Source of the DNA: Siphonodentalium dalli
Lineage: Eukaryota > Mollusca > Scaphopoda > Gadilida > Siphonodentaliidae
Reading direction: 5' to 3'
Length of the DNA stretch: 64,000 bases
Assembly (NCBI GenBank): GCA_032622095.1
Contig: CP136065.1
Span: 41,143,503 to 41,207,502, forward strand
Both the position numbers and the translations under genes were made by a program. The first letter of the stretch is position 1. Every line of letters begins with the position of its first letter. Below the pieces are notes generated by a model. That model was not told the DNA's origin. It did not search any database and worked only from the letters and a program-made list of their open reading frames with translations. This document shows, piece by piece, positions 34,740 to 46,509 of this stretch.

Positions 34740-36270
34740 CATGAAAAGAATTATTGACGTTATGTATTGTTCCACGTACAAAGTGTCGATTCTGTGTTAA
34801 TAAAGTGTGTCTCCAAAGATGAAGTGGGATATGTACCATCGCTTAGTGGATTACACAGTACGGTGTTTATTCTATTTGTGTATACATACCATTTATAATA
34901 CTGTATATTGACTGCTAGGAAAGTAATACGACACATTTTGTGGGACAAACACCTTGTTCAGGACATACCATTTGCTACCACGTCGTCAGTTTTAATGCAC
35001 CAAGGAATTTGTGACGAATATGATACCCTTTCGTCAGCGAGTTTGTTAGTGGGTGCTATAACTGACATGTAGGTTTGACACCGGATTATGACTGTTCCCA
35101 CGCATGCATATACATGTACCCATAACCAATAAACAAAACAGCAGGCTGTGGAATGACATGAGCTTCCTTTGACGTATATGTAGCTAGAACAAAATCACGG
35201 CTGTTTCACATATACATAAAGGATATACACAAACAAAATATCCTGTTCTGTAATTATGGAGAGGGACAGGTTTTTAGGTATATGTCTTTCTATGTGATTT
35301 GTCGTGGAACAATGGGCCACCGATTGAAAATTGTTTCAGATAAATGTCAACATAAAGTCAGTGATATTATATAATAAAGCTACGATATTAGTAACTGAAT
35401 CGCACCGCTATCGTGCACTATGGAGCATATCGTTAGGTCACCTTTGTGTGGGGGGGGGGTACGTAAAAATAAATAATATGCTTCAGATAACTAAAGCTTA
35501 TGAAGAATAGCTGTTGTTGTTGAAGTGATAATAGAGAGTATGGAATCCCAACACGGATTTTCAAGGTCGTAGAAGTATTGATTCAGCGTTATCAACATAA
35601 ACAGAGATGTCCCCCTGAGCCCTTCTGTTTTCCAGTCAATTGACGAACATAGCAGAGAGTGCCAATTTAAAATGGTGTGATCACGAGGGAAGATTTATAT
35701 ATGTATGTATGCATAATGCTCTGGATTATACCCACAGTGGCGTCCAACAAATATGGCGTCCAAATAAGTATGGTGTCATTTTATTGTACAATAGAATATA
35801 TATATATCTTTATTTATCCTCCATATATAATGAAGATATAAGATATAAAAATGGCAGTTTTATCAAGTTCTGAATTTTGAATCGGGCGCCGGAAAATTCA
35901 ACAAATAACACATTAAATAAAGAGAGTTTATTGTGTCCTTTCCTGTTTGTTAAAAGCCCGGACTAAATAGCGTTCCTAAAGTGTCATTTTATGGTTATTC
36001 TCATCCTATTAAGTTTGAAGTTTTGTGAAGGTCTGTATGTGTGTTAAGAATGGGGTTGATTGTAATTAACTTACATGTTCTGTTCGCCTGGTTAGCGGAA
36101 AATTAACTTCGGAATTTTTGACTAACCCATTGTTCATATTGGCAGGACATCTTTAAATCAAGACATCTACTTTTGAGTTGTTATCATCCCCACCTGTATT
36201 ATCACAACAAACATGACTTCCACTCAAACTGAGTGGACCCCAAAAAAGAGCAAACGTGCCAAGTTACCCT
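34740..36270. other. No gene or clear repeat seen
   Basis: AT-rich sequence with a short G-run at 35450. The frame 35640-35873 is not convincing. Confidence 0.4.
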
Positions 36271-36272
36271 TG

Positions 36273-38365
36273 AAACAAACGTCGCACTACCGACGAATCT
36301 AATTAAATTAGAATTAGACTCGAGTTTAATTCATAATTCGTCTGTTGAAACAAACGTCGCATTTAATTCAAGACGAATCTAAATGATTTCTTAAAATGGC
36401 ATAAAGCGTTCATAAGGGTTTTCGTCAAAACGGCTAAAATAGGAAGTTTTATATCAATTCTAAAACGTAAAATTTAGTGAGAAACAGTGGCTTTTAACTT
36501 CCAAGCGACGAAATTAATATTACTATTCTGAGGAGTGGAAATGATTGATTTCATATCGCTATATCGTAGGTATTTGATACATATTTTAGGTCGGACATGA
36601 TTCTTTAGGTGGTATTTTGCTTTGAACTTGTCTGAAAGAAATCAGGTCCAGTTTATTTTTATATGAAAACGTTGGACCGTTTTAACAATTTAATAGCAAG
36701 TTGAGGTCAACGCGCTATATCACTATATATTGCGTCAGTATGCCTATCTAAAACCACGTGTAAAATAATCATGGCGGGCAGGGACGTACGGCTATAGGGT
36801 CTCGGTTGGGGGGGGGGGGGCTAATAAATTTGCGTAATTCAATTTGCACCCATTGGCTGTTCCATCACATGCCTGGATAATAGCCTATTCAGAATGGATC
36901 AGTAGACTTGTGGTCATGCACTGGGTGGACCATGGTTCTGCCAGTAGAAGAAAAATCAGAGATCTGAACCTGAAAATCCGATCATAGTTTGGCACAGCGG
37001 GAGAAAACTTTGACCATGAAAACCGCAAAAACCTATATAGCATTAGACTGGCCTCAAGCTTTCCAAGTGCTGACAATTTCAAACCTGACACCCACAAGGT
37101 TGGAAATTTTCCAACTGATGACATTTAAGTTCATAATTTTGAACAGAAGCATAGGAAAATAATTAGCAATTGTTTTGGCTGGCCACGGGGGTCATGAGGG
37201 ACCAGGACACAGGCCATTTCAGTCAAAATGTTAGACCAAAAGTAGGAAAATATGCAAATTCCCCAATAATTCATTGCTGGAAAATCAAATTACAAGAACA
37301 ATTTCAACCCATCGTTGATGTTAAATTTGCACACGTCCATGCACAGTATAGCGTGTATATCCAAACGGAATAAATATTTATCCCACATGGTTGTTATTAA
37401 TAACAAGACAGGTTTGCCTTAATGACTACCATTTATTAATCACTGAAGCAACAGGTAGTCGGAAGCGTGTTTATGGACCTCCAGCTTTCTTGTCATTGGT
37501 GAAGGCCCATTTTGGTACCACCCAAGCGCCAACCATGGAGTCCTGATCACCTATCTAGTCCTGAAAGACACTAAGCATAGCTGTTAGCATCAGGGATGCC
37601 TCCCCCAAAACGGAAGGAAGAAAACTGGGCGGGAGGGTGGGACGCTAAATAATTGTCGACTGATCCGGGCGAATGTTCTGACGAAAAGGCTGTATGATGT
37701 CCGTGTGATTACCCATGTGACCTGACGCCAGACGAAATAGTTCCTCCCTCAATCTCGATGGGCTTTGTTCCAATGCTTTAGCATATACTCGTCCCTTTAG
37801 GACAAATAAAGGCATTATCTCAGTTGACAATTAGTGAAGTGAGGAATAGAAGCTGGCAAATTGATTGTCTTGATTTCCATATCGCTCCGCATGTACTGCA
37901 GTACGTGATTGAATATATGCAGTACCGTCATATCTATTTATAGCCATCGTGGGTTTTCCCTTCCAATATATACATGTAGCACCCCGTGGGATAAATGATC
38001 TGCTTGCTAGCTTATGCTCTGGCATCTCTGTTTTATTTAGTGCGTCTACTCGCATTTAATTTGAAACAAACGTCGCACTTTCGTCGACTGGAATTCAAAT
38101 ACCACCAAATTACGTCATGCTCGTTGGTGTTTTCCAGTTTCAATTGGAATCCCCTCATTAGCATATCATTATGCAGCTCGTTTGCATGTCTTCGAATTAA
38201 ATTCGAGTCGACGGTGTTGCGACGTTTGTTTCAAACATAGATCTCAGACGCATCAGCAATTAAATTCGTGTTGACCACACGCATTCTACGTCGGTAGTGC
38301 GTCTACTCGCATTTATTTGCAATTCAAATAATTGAATTCGATTCGTCGGTAGTGCACGTTTGTTC
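36273..38365. mobile_element. Possible 2.1-kb element bounded by inverted repeats
   Basis: TTGAAACAAACGTCGCACTA followed by CCGACGAATC at the left is mirrored at 38339-38365 by GATTCGTCGGTAGTGCACGT followed by TTGTTCCAA. Related motifs recur internally at 36353 and in the foldback at 38061-38234. No transposase was recognised between them. It could be several short foldbacks clustered by chance. Confidence 0.45.
38061..38234. repeat. 174-bp foldback
   Basis: TTGAAACAAACGTCGCAC..GTCGACTGGAATTC on the left, GAATTAAATTCGAGTCGACG..GCGACGTTTGTTTCAA on the right. It uses the same terminal motif as 36273-38365. Confidence 0.7.
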
Positions 38366-38369
38366 CAAT

Positions 38370-39825
38370 GGTTACTGAGCAGACCATTATATCATGTTAC
38401 TCCCAATATTGCAATGCATGCATTTCGCATTCGAGATGATATAGTACATATGAATAATGTTGCATATTGTCATGCCTTATTCTAATGAGAGATTATGAGC
38501 GACCCTTTTTACAATGTGAAGAGCCCGAGGAGGCACATATCATGACCGATTGAAGCGAAAATCCGAAAACAATAACTCTATAATACGACTATCAAACGCA
38601 TTGGTGTATCTCCATCCGTGTCATTGTTATGTGTAAGTTGATTATATATATTAACCCTCTAATATGCCATTTGCAAATGAGCCCTCCCGGATGTTGTTGA
38701 TACAACTTATGTCTGACCACCATTATTATGTACTAGCAGGGTTACCCGGCGTTGCCAAGGTTAAAATGATGTGAAACCCTCTCCATGCTGTGTATATTTG
38801 TTGGGAATAGAGAACACTCTTGCTCAAAGTGTTACACGTATTCTCATAAATTGTATATTCAAATAGCATCACAAAACACGATTCAGTCATGAAATATAAG
38901 TAGTGGCTCACTTTGTCGATTGTCATTTTGTTTATCGCGATTAATCCGTTCCACCAATAATGAAGTATTTGTTTTATTTACAACTGCGTATACTTCAGAC
39001 GTTATAATATGACACATGAACATCATAAACACATTATTTCGCAAAAATAAAAGCCGACCATTGGATTTTACATATAGAGATGTATCAATTAATCTAGTGG
39101 GTTGGACTAAGATCTTGAGGACACCTGGCTACCATATATCCATGAAGATACAGATGTTTTAACGAAATTTCCAGGTGCTCCTTTGTTCATGGTGCTAACT
39201 ATTGGCTAAATATTCTCAGTTTAAAAGAAATGTTGCTGCGCAGGTATATCAGCTACCTGTGACAGACACAGAGTGAGATTTTGACTTGCTTATGTCAGTC
39301 GATGAGTCTGTTCTAAAAATTCAGCTGTATCGTGCAGATATACCGTTGTCTGATGTCAGTATTGGAGGATCCTTTAAAAGTTCTGTGCTACTGGCTGCGT
39401 TTTCTTTTATATCAGACGAAAATATATTTGACTGCACACTGTGACCACTATTTTTGAACAGGCCTTCAATACATTTCCATATCTCTTGACAAATTGTAAC
39501 TTTTTTGTGGAAACAGTATTGAATGGAACCGACTCAATTGTGTTATAATCTATATGCAATCCTCTGACGGTTCGAGGTCTCTTGGTTTGCAAGAATATGT
39601 GTGTCTCTTCTATGTATCTATTAATGTTAGCTCATTATGTGAAGGCCCTGATTGCCATCCCCATATAAATATGACAGTTGAGAAGATATAATTGTTCAAG
39701 TAACTTAACTGGGTCAACATTTGTCGAGATTGTGAAATTTGCACGCCCAAAACTCATTAAAATGACATGGAGATGGCCTGGGTGACTATATATAACTTAT
39801 AGGTGGATATCGGCGAATAACAATC
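38370..39825. other. No gene seen
   Basis: AT-rich spacer without a supported coding region or obvious repeat. Confidence 0.4.
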
Positions 39826-39829
39826 TTAT

Positions 39830-42235
39830 CAACGAGAGTGCATATCCTCTCGCCACCCGTGACCCAAACGACACCAAATGTGATTTAATTCATCGTTTCA
39901 TTAGAGAAGAACGTGTATGAATTTGGTGGAAATTAGTGCGAAATATATTTGTATCAGCTTTGGTGCAACTGCCATCCGCATTCATGACTTTAACGGCGCC
40001 ACTATTTAAACTACGTCCATTAGACTCACGAATGCATGATATACTGGAGATGATTATATATATGTTTGGTGGTAATCAGCAACTAAACAAATTCTTAGAA
40101 TAGTTATGACCCCCCCCCCCCACCATCTCTCACCCAAACGGCAGCAATTTGGCGTCTTTAAATCACATGATTATATTCCTTGTATCATAGAGAAGAATAA
40201 TATATCAATTTGGTGGAAATCTGCGCTAAAAATAGTTTATTAAATCAATTGTTGATGCCTCCCTGCCACGCTGACGCCATATCGCGGAGGTGATTTATGT
40301 ATGCGTTTAGTGGAAATCGGCGACAAAACTATTTCACATATTTTTTTATTTTGCCGACCTCCCCCTATTCTTCCCCTGACACCAACAGCGTCACTTTAGA
40401 ACATTTTAACCCGCACCATTATCTTCCTCGTAAAAAGTTACCCCTCTCAGATGCCATCTCGATTGTACACCGTGAAGTTATATACAGAACACATGCAGAC
40501 AGACAGAAAGACAGACAACACGATTTGTTTTATCAGTTTTGGTGACCCTCCCGTCCCTATTTTGGACTCAAGCGGTGCCACTTTTGTTAAACCACACACT
40601 TAGACTCGTTAGAGATTAGAGATGCATATATATATAAAATTGGTCAAAATTGGCGATTATACAAATTCGTATGAAATTCAATGTCCCCATCCATATCTCT
40701 CACCAGAGGGCACCAAGTTGGTGTATCCAAACCACACGATAAGATTCCTCGTATCACGGAGAAGAATATGTATCAATCTGGTGAAAATCATCGTTAAACA
40801 TATTGTTATAATTTTGTGTGTCCCTCTCACCTCTATACACACTCTTAGAACAAATGTGTATAAATACTACACAATATGTGTTACATTTGATCTTAAACAA
40901 AATTGTGTAGAAATGCAACATGACATAAATGTGTCGGTGGAATTATCTCAACATTGAATATGAGTGAATATGTGAGTATATTATATTTAATATATGAGAT
41001 ATTTTCTATTTGAGACATAAACCTCGTAACAGCTGCCATAATACAAAATTGGCAGCTGCTTTAAAATTTTGTGCTACACAATTATGTGTTGTTCAGTTTT
41101 TACACAAACATAGTGTATAACAAAATTTTAAGCTGCCAATAAATTATTGTTTGTTCTGTGGTAGCCATTACGAGTTGTGTGTCTCCAATATAACACATTT
41201 CATCTAATAACTATGATACACTCACATATTCAATCATATTCAACGTTGATGATATTCCACCGACATATTTAATAATTATATGTCATGTGTCATTTCTACA
41301 CAATTTTGTTTAAGATCAATTGTAACACATTTTGTGTAGTATTTATACACATTTGTTCTAAGAGTGCACCACTTACTCAAATGACCACACTTGTGACACC
41401 ATTAAACCACACAATTACACTTATGATATCATGGAGATGATTATTTATAAGTTTGGTGCTAATCGGCGACTAAACAAATTTTTATAAAATTTGGTGCCCA
41501 CCCTTCCCCTTCCCATCTCTCACCCAAACAGCACCAATATGGCGTCTTTAAATCACACGATTAGATTCCTCGTATCATGGATAAGAACGTGTATCAATTT
41601 GGTGGAAATTGGCGCTAAAAATTTTGTGTATCAATTTTGGTGCCCCTCTTCCTTTGAGTGCACCCTTACTCGAATGAGGCCACATTTGACAGATTTAAGC
41701 AACACCATTAGACTCCTCACACCATCGGGATGATTTTGTATAAGTGTGGTGGCAATCGGCAACTAAAACCATTCTTATAAAATTTAGTTCCCACCCCCAC
41801 CCCGAAATATCTCATCCAAACGATTACAATTTGGCGTTGTTAAATCGCACAATTAGATTCCTTGTATCATAAAGAAGAGTATATATCAATTTGGTGGAAA
41901 TCGGCGCTAAAATTAGTTTGATCAATTATGGTGCCCCTCACCCCTTCCGTGCATCCCTGACTCGAACGAAGCCACTTTTGCCATATTTAAACCACACCAT
42001 TAGATTCTTCATATCATGGGGATGATTAAATGTAAGTTTCGTGGCAATCGGCGACAAAAAAAATTCTGTCCCTCCCCATTTTCTGCCCCTGACAAAAACG
42101 CCGTCACTTTAGAAAATTCTAACCCCCACCATTATCTTTCTCGTAAAACGTTACCCTAGTAAACCCCTTTGGTATAATCTAGATGGTCCCCGAACACAGA
42201 CAGACAGACAGACAGACAGACAGTCGCAAATATAG
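39830..42235. repeat. Array of about 145-bp modules alternating as a dimeric (about 290-bp) repeat
   Basis: Type A modules have GATTAGATTCCTCGTATCAT, AGAAGAACGTGTATCAATTT, GGTGGAAATCGGCGCTAAAA. Type B modules have CACCATTAGACTCCTCA, GATGATTATATATAAGTTTG, GGTGGCAATCGGCGACTAAA. Landmarks fall near 39885, 40015, 40162, 40729, 41404, 41549, 41703, 41843 and 41992. The array ends in a GACA/CAGA tract (about 42198-42226). Confidence 0.78.
40840..41366. mobile_element. 527-bp inverted-repeat MITE inside the array
   Basis: CACTCTTAGAACAAATGTGT at the left is the complement of ACACATTTGTTCTAAGAGTG at the right. The complementarity continues with gaps for more than 100 bp (ACAAAATTGTGTAGAAATG, CACCGACA). 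It interrupts a type B module whose continuation is GTGCACC at 41364. No unambiguous target duplication was found. Confidence 0.78.
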
Positions 42236-42239
42236 ATAT

Positions 42240-43085
42240 AGATATGCATATGTATTGGCGTATCAGAAATTTTCAAACAAAGCTTGACACCAAGGTTCGG
42301 CCTGGTTGACAGTCAAAGCCACCATACATGTACTTATATAGCAATAAGTATGATCACATATCGCTACCTCAGTTTTGCCCTCGACTATTATATGACACTC
42401 ATACATGGAGAGACGTCAATTTTCGAAAATGTGGATAGATGTTTCGGAAAGAGTACATGTATTTCAGTAGAAATGCTTGTTTTTCGAGCAGGTTCTAACT
42501 AAGAATAAAAGGCCACAAGGCCACATGTCCTCCAAATAAGGCGGCTTTATTTTACGGTGATTTCTATAGTCCCCCGAAACGACAATTAAATGTTTGTGTT
42601 TTCAATGAATAAACGCCGAACTATCCAAAAGGGGGTCAATATGTGCGATAGTTTCTACAAACGTAAACTACCCACCCCCAATTCCACTAGATTATTCTGT
42701 TACTCCATGTGAACAGAATGGTAACGCGCTGATGTGATTGATTGACTGACAGACTGGCACCAACCATGTAGCCAATATGTGTGATAGTCGACATTTTTAT
42801 GGGTTATCACATCCCATGCATCATATTTGTATAGAGTGTCATTTTCCAAGTGCAGTGTATGCTGTGGGAAAGTGTTATAGTTCAACACAAATGTCACACA
42901 TTGATGATAACATTACTGAGAAAATAGGGTTAGTATACCCCATCGCTGTCATAGTAGAGTATATACAAATCAAAACTGGTTATAAACAGTTAGTATATAG
43001 TCTGCGGGCTAAATGTTGAAAAAAACGATGCAAATAGCCTTCAAGTAGTCAGCATTGCATGCTACCTTACTCAATAATTGTTCAA
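42240..43085. other. No gene seen
   Basis: AT-rich spacer after the module array. Short frames here are unconvincing. Confidence 0.4.
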
Positions 43086-43087
43086 GA

Positions 43088-43172
43088 AAATGTCCTGGTC
43101 GGTTGAATACCACGGTTAACTAATTTCTCCATATCAATTTGCCCCTATATGGTGTACAAACCGCATGTAGAT
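43088..43172. repeat. Direct repeat, left copy (about 85 bp)
   Basis: GAAAATGTCCTGGTCGGTTG..TACCACGG..AACTAATTTCTCCATATC.. recurs at 43683-43770 with minor changes and small gaps. Confidence 0.8.
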
Positions 43173-43682
43173 CATGCCCTGAATCTCTACTCTGGCTAAC
43201 GCCAGTATAAAGATCATATTCCACCAGTGCAAAACCTGGGAACTATTGAAGTTTTGACAGGGAACCTTATAAAGTCGAAAATATACCACGGGGAATATAT
43301 TTCTTAGTGATTATTTGTTCCTTAATAACGTACTTCACTGTAGGTGAAGGGTCCAATGCTTTTCTGTGACTTTTGAGAGCCGATATCACAATAATCATTT
43401 AATTAATTACCAAGGATAAACTTCATAATTGTAAGCAACACAAAGCAAAATCGCCCACAAAGTCACTTAAATCGTGAAATTTCGAGTTGGGACTTTCACC
43501 TATAGTGAAGTACATTATTAAGGAACAGACAATAACTATGAAATATATTGACGCGTTTTTTTTCTTCTCAACTTCATAATGTTCCCTGTCAAATCTTCAA
43601 ATAGTTCAAAGGTTTTTTACTGGTGGAATATGATCTCTACGGGCGTTAGCCATGCACAGTAGAGATTCATGGCATGATCTAG
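43173..43682. mobile_element. About 510-bp foldback element between the direct repeats
   Basis: Left arm: GATCATGCCCTGAATCTCTACT.., CATATTCCACCAGT, TGACAGGGAAC. Right arm: GTTCCCTGTCA, ACTGGTGGAATATGATC, AGTAGAGATTCATGGCATGATC. The inner arms also pair (CCTTAATAACGTACTTCACT with AGTGAAGTACATTATTAAGG). Confidence 0.8.
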
Positions 43683-43770
43683 AAAATGTCATAATTGGTT
43701 GAATACCACGGTAACTAATTTCTCCATATCAATTTGCCCCTGTATGTGTACAACCCGCATGCAGACATGG
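43683..43770. repeat. Direct repeat, right copy
   Basis: Partner of 43088-43172. Confidence 0.8.
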
Positions 43771-44946
43771 AGTCAATTACACTAAATATAAATGTACACA
43801 CAAAATGCAGATGTTTTCATGTTTTTCCACGAAGTAACCGCCTCATGCGACTCGGAAATCACAAAACAGCACCTTTCCCAGGAACAAATATTTCGTTTCC
43901 ATCAAACCTGTTCTATGCGACATCCAGGTTATATATAATGCGTCAGCTTTTATGTTGTATACATTCCTTTTCAAAAATGTTTCGATTTCCATTAATAATA
44001 ACTTGAAATTCTTCTCCATCATCTGAGAAAACCAGTATTTCAGCCTCAGTCGGCATGTTCCGGTTTCCCACCACGAATTACACGGCCATTGAAGCAACTG
44101 CATTCCACGATAAAAGGCTCGATTATCGGAAATGTTATCTTGCATAAACGTTGATATCTGCTAAAACCACATTACATTTATTTTACCTGGATTCTTACAC
44201 GCACAATAGAAATACCTGGAAATTGTCCATTAAAGCGGTTATTGATCTAAAACCGGCGATATATTTATAGATATCTGGGTGACGAGAGTCACGAGACGTC
44301 TTTAATGAGGGATAAATTATGATAATACACAATTTTGTATTGATTTCAACTGAATCCCGCAAGTTTTAATATATCTGTTTGCGAATGTTCAGTCAAGACA
44401 TTGCACAAAATAGTGTTTTTTTCCCAACAATTATTGCCAAACGAAAAGAATATTTTCGATTTTACATGAATTTTCCACAAAACCAGGCTGCATGGTTTGG
44501 GTGTGTGCAAAGTCTGAAGATAATATTACAACGCGATGCTGTTTACATTTCAATTGTTCGATACCCATTAAATTTTCTAAACTCTTGAAAAGATTAATGT
44601 TATATATGTTATAAACCATCGAAGGTTTGTTTAATAACCAACTATAAAAAGTTGAAGTAAAGTTGCAAAGCTGAAAACCGATGCTGGTCATGTATATGAA
44701 AAAGCATTTATGTCTATACTCGAAAAACAATTTACTTACAATTTTCTGAAATATTAACAGTAATAACTAATCAATGCCTGTGTGATATACTACTCTCCCG
44801 CCGCAGTTCTTGCTTAAAATTATGAAGTATCCAGTTCAATGATATCACAACTGGAGGCTCGTCGGTTCGCGCCGCTAATTTATCGGTATGTATGTGTGGA
44901 GTACAAAACACATGTAGCTTTCCATTGGTCGAATAATCCACGTAAC
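43771..44946. other. No gene seen
   Basis: AT-rich spacer. The frames here are short and lack coding character. Confidence 0.4.
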
Positions 44947-44950
44947 TTAA

Positions 44951-45530
44951 AGGGGTACTGTACGCCATTTTCAATAAATTTCCGGTGATAACAACGATCT
45001 AATATCGATAATATATAGAAACATAAGTAATTTGAGTCGAAGATGTATTCTGTAGACACTCAGGTTAATAGACTATCTTAAAATCAAAGTTAATAATTTG
45101 ATATAAATTTCATTTATGACTGGAGCCATAAAATGGCGTCAATTAAATTACGAATTTCCGTGTACAAAACGTAATCAAATTAATTGAGGGATACTGGATT
45201 GTTAAACGTATGGCACACGCGATCGTTTAAAACATTATGATGATACGGGGAGAAAACCCAAGCCACTCACTGACTAGTGACGATACAATAACTTAAATGA
45301 GTATATGGGACTAGTATGCATATAATATAACTTTTATTTGATACATTTGGTTGAAAACTGTACAAAAATTGCTCGACAACGACAATTTGTATTTTTGCAT
45401 TCCGGTAAATTTGTCACCCGTAACATTACTTCGTACTCAACAGACTTTCAAATAATGGAAAAATTGTTACCGTATTCTCCGACTCGGAGACTATAGTAAC
45501 CAACAACAACATTTGGGGTACAGTATCCCT
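44951..45530. mobile_element. 580-bp TTAA-flanked MITE (Kolobok- or piggyBac-like)
   Basis: Ends AGGGGTACTGTACGCC and GGGGTACAGTATCCCT are inverted repeats, flanked by TTAA at 44947-44950 and 45531-45534. TTAA plus AGGG ends suit the Kolobok superfamily. No transposase inside. Confidence 0.75.
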
Positions 45531-45534
45531 TTAA

Positions 45535-46190
45535 ATGTGGTAATCGACATATTATATGGGCCATTGTTTCGTGGAATTGTTCTAGATATGCAGTTTGCTC
45601 ATTAATAAAAACCAGAGAACACGTGCGCCGAAATATAAACATATGGTGTAACACGTGTGATATATTGAACTATTATCGACATATTGGAATTTGCAAGAAC
45701 ACTTTTAAATACGCCATTTGTTGGTGATGCTCTGTATATGCTTGTGTTTGAATCATCAAGGCAGTGGTCAGTTTGGTTTGCGGGGTTGTAATGAGGTTCA
45801 TCATTATTTCACAACTTTGTAAATTTTACTATCAAATGAAAGACCACTCAGAAGGATAATTTCACACCCAAAATCACTCCAATGCCCATGAAATTGTCTA
45901 CCCGGTAAGCGTCTGTCAAACATCCACATATACACAAATAAAACTACCCTCCTTATGGATTACAAGTGAACACGTTTGGGGATAGAATCAGCTTCGCCAT
46001 CGCTGAACGACTTGCGGTGGCCTAATGTGCTTTAACCTCACCGTCTGATCTACTGGGCCTAGTGAAATCTGCGGTCCATCGAAATTTGTTCACTGGTGTC
46101 AGTCCACCAACCCATTACGGGGACACATTTCCGTGACTCATGCACGAACGCTAGTCCAAGTCTTCTCGTACTAAAACCAGCTAGGATATT
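45535..46190. other. Partly related to the sequence right of the 60-kb element
   Basis: 46140-46196 (CGAACGCTAGTCCAAGTCTT..AGATG) is the reverse complement of 60739-60800. The rest is unassigned. Confidence 0.5.
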
Positions 46191-46196
46191 GGGATG

Positions 46197-46505
46197 GAGA
46201 TGCCCCATATAAAAATGTACCTGGGTAAATCTTGGTGTTTACCTAGGTATACCCCGGTACATATAGGTTTTACCCTGGTTCCACCCAGGTCACACCCAGG
46301 TTACACCCAGGTAAATCAGGGATTTATATAGATTTACCCTGGTGTTTTCTATATATGTTAGGTATAAACCCCAGTTTACCCGGGTTTTTACGGATATAAT
46401 TTAGAAAGACGCTGTCACACCCGGGTATTTACACCCAGGTATTTACACCAGGGTTTCGCCCAGCTATTTACTACAGTGTTCACCCGGATATATATACCTG
46501 TGGTA
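46197..46505. repeat. ACCCAGGT minisatellite
   Basis: Units such as TACCTGGGTAAATC, TTACACCCAGG and TTTACCCTGGT. It follows GCCCCATATAAAAATG and is homologous, in reverse orientation, to 59240-59995. Confidence 0.75.
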
Positions 46506-46509
46506 TTTT

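Noticed and set aside
37645-38055. Minus-strand frame of about 135 codons interrupted by one stop
   Set aside because: No motif recognised, and part of it overlaps the foldback region. Not enough for a pseudogene call.
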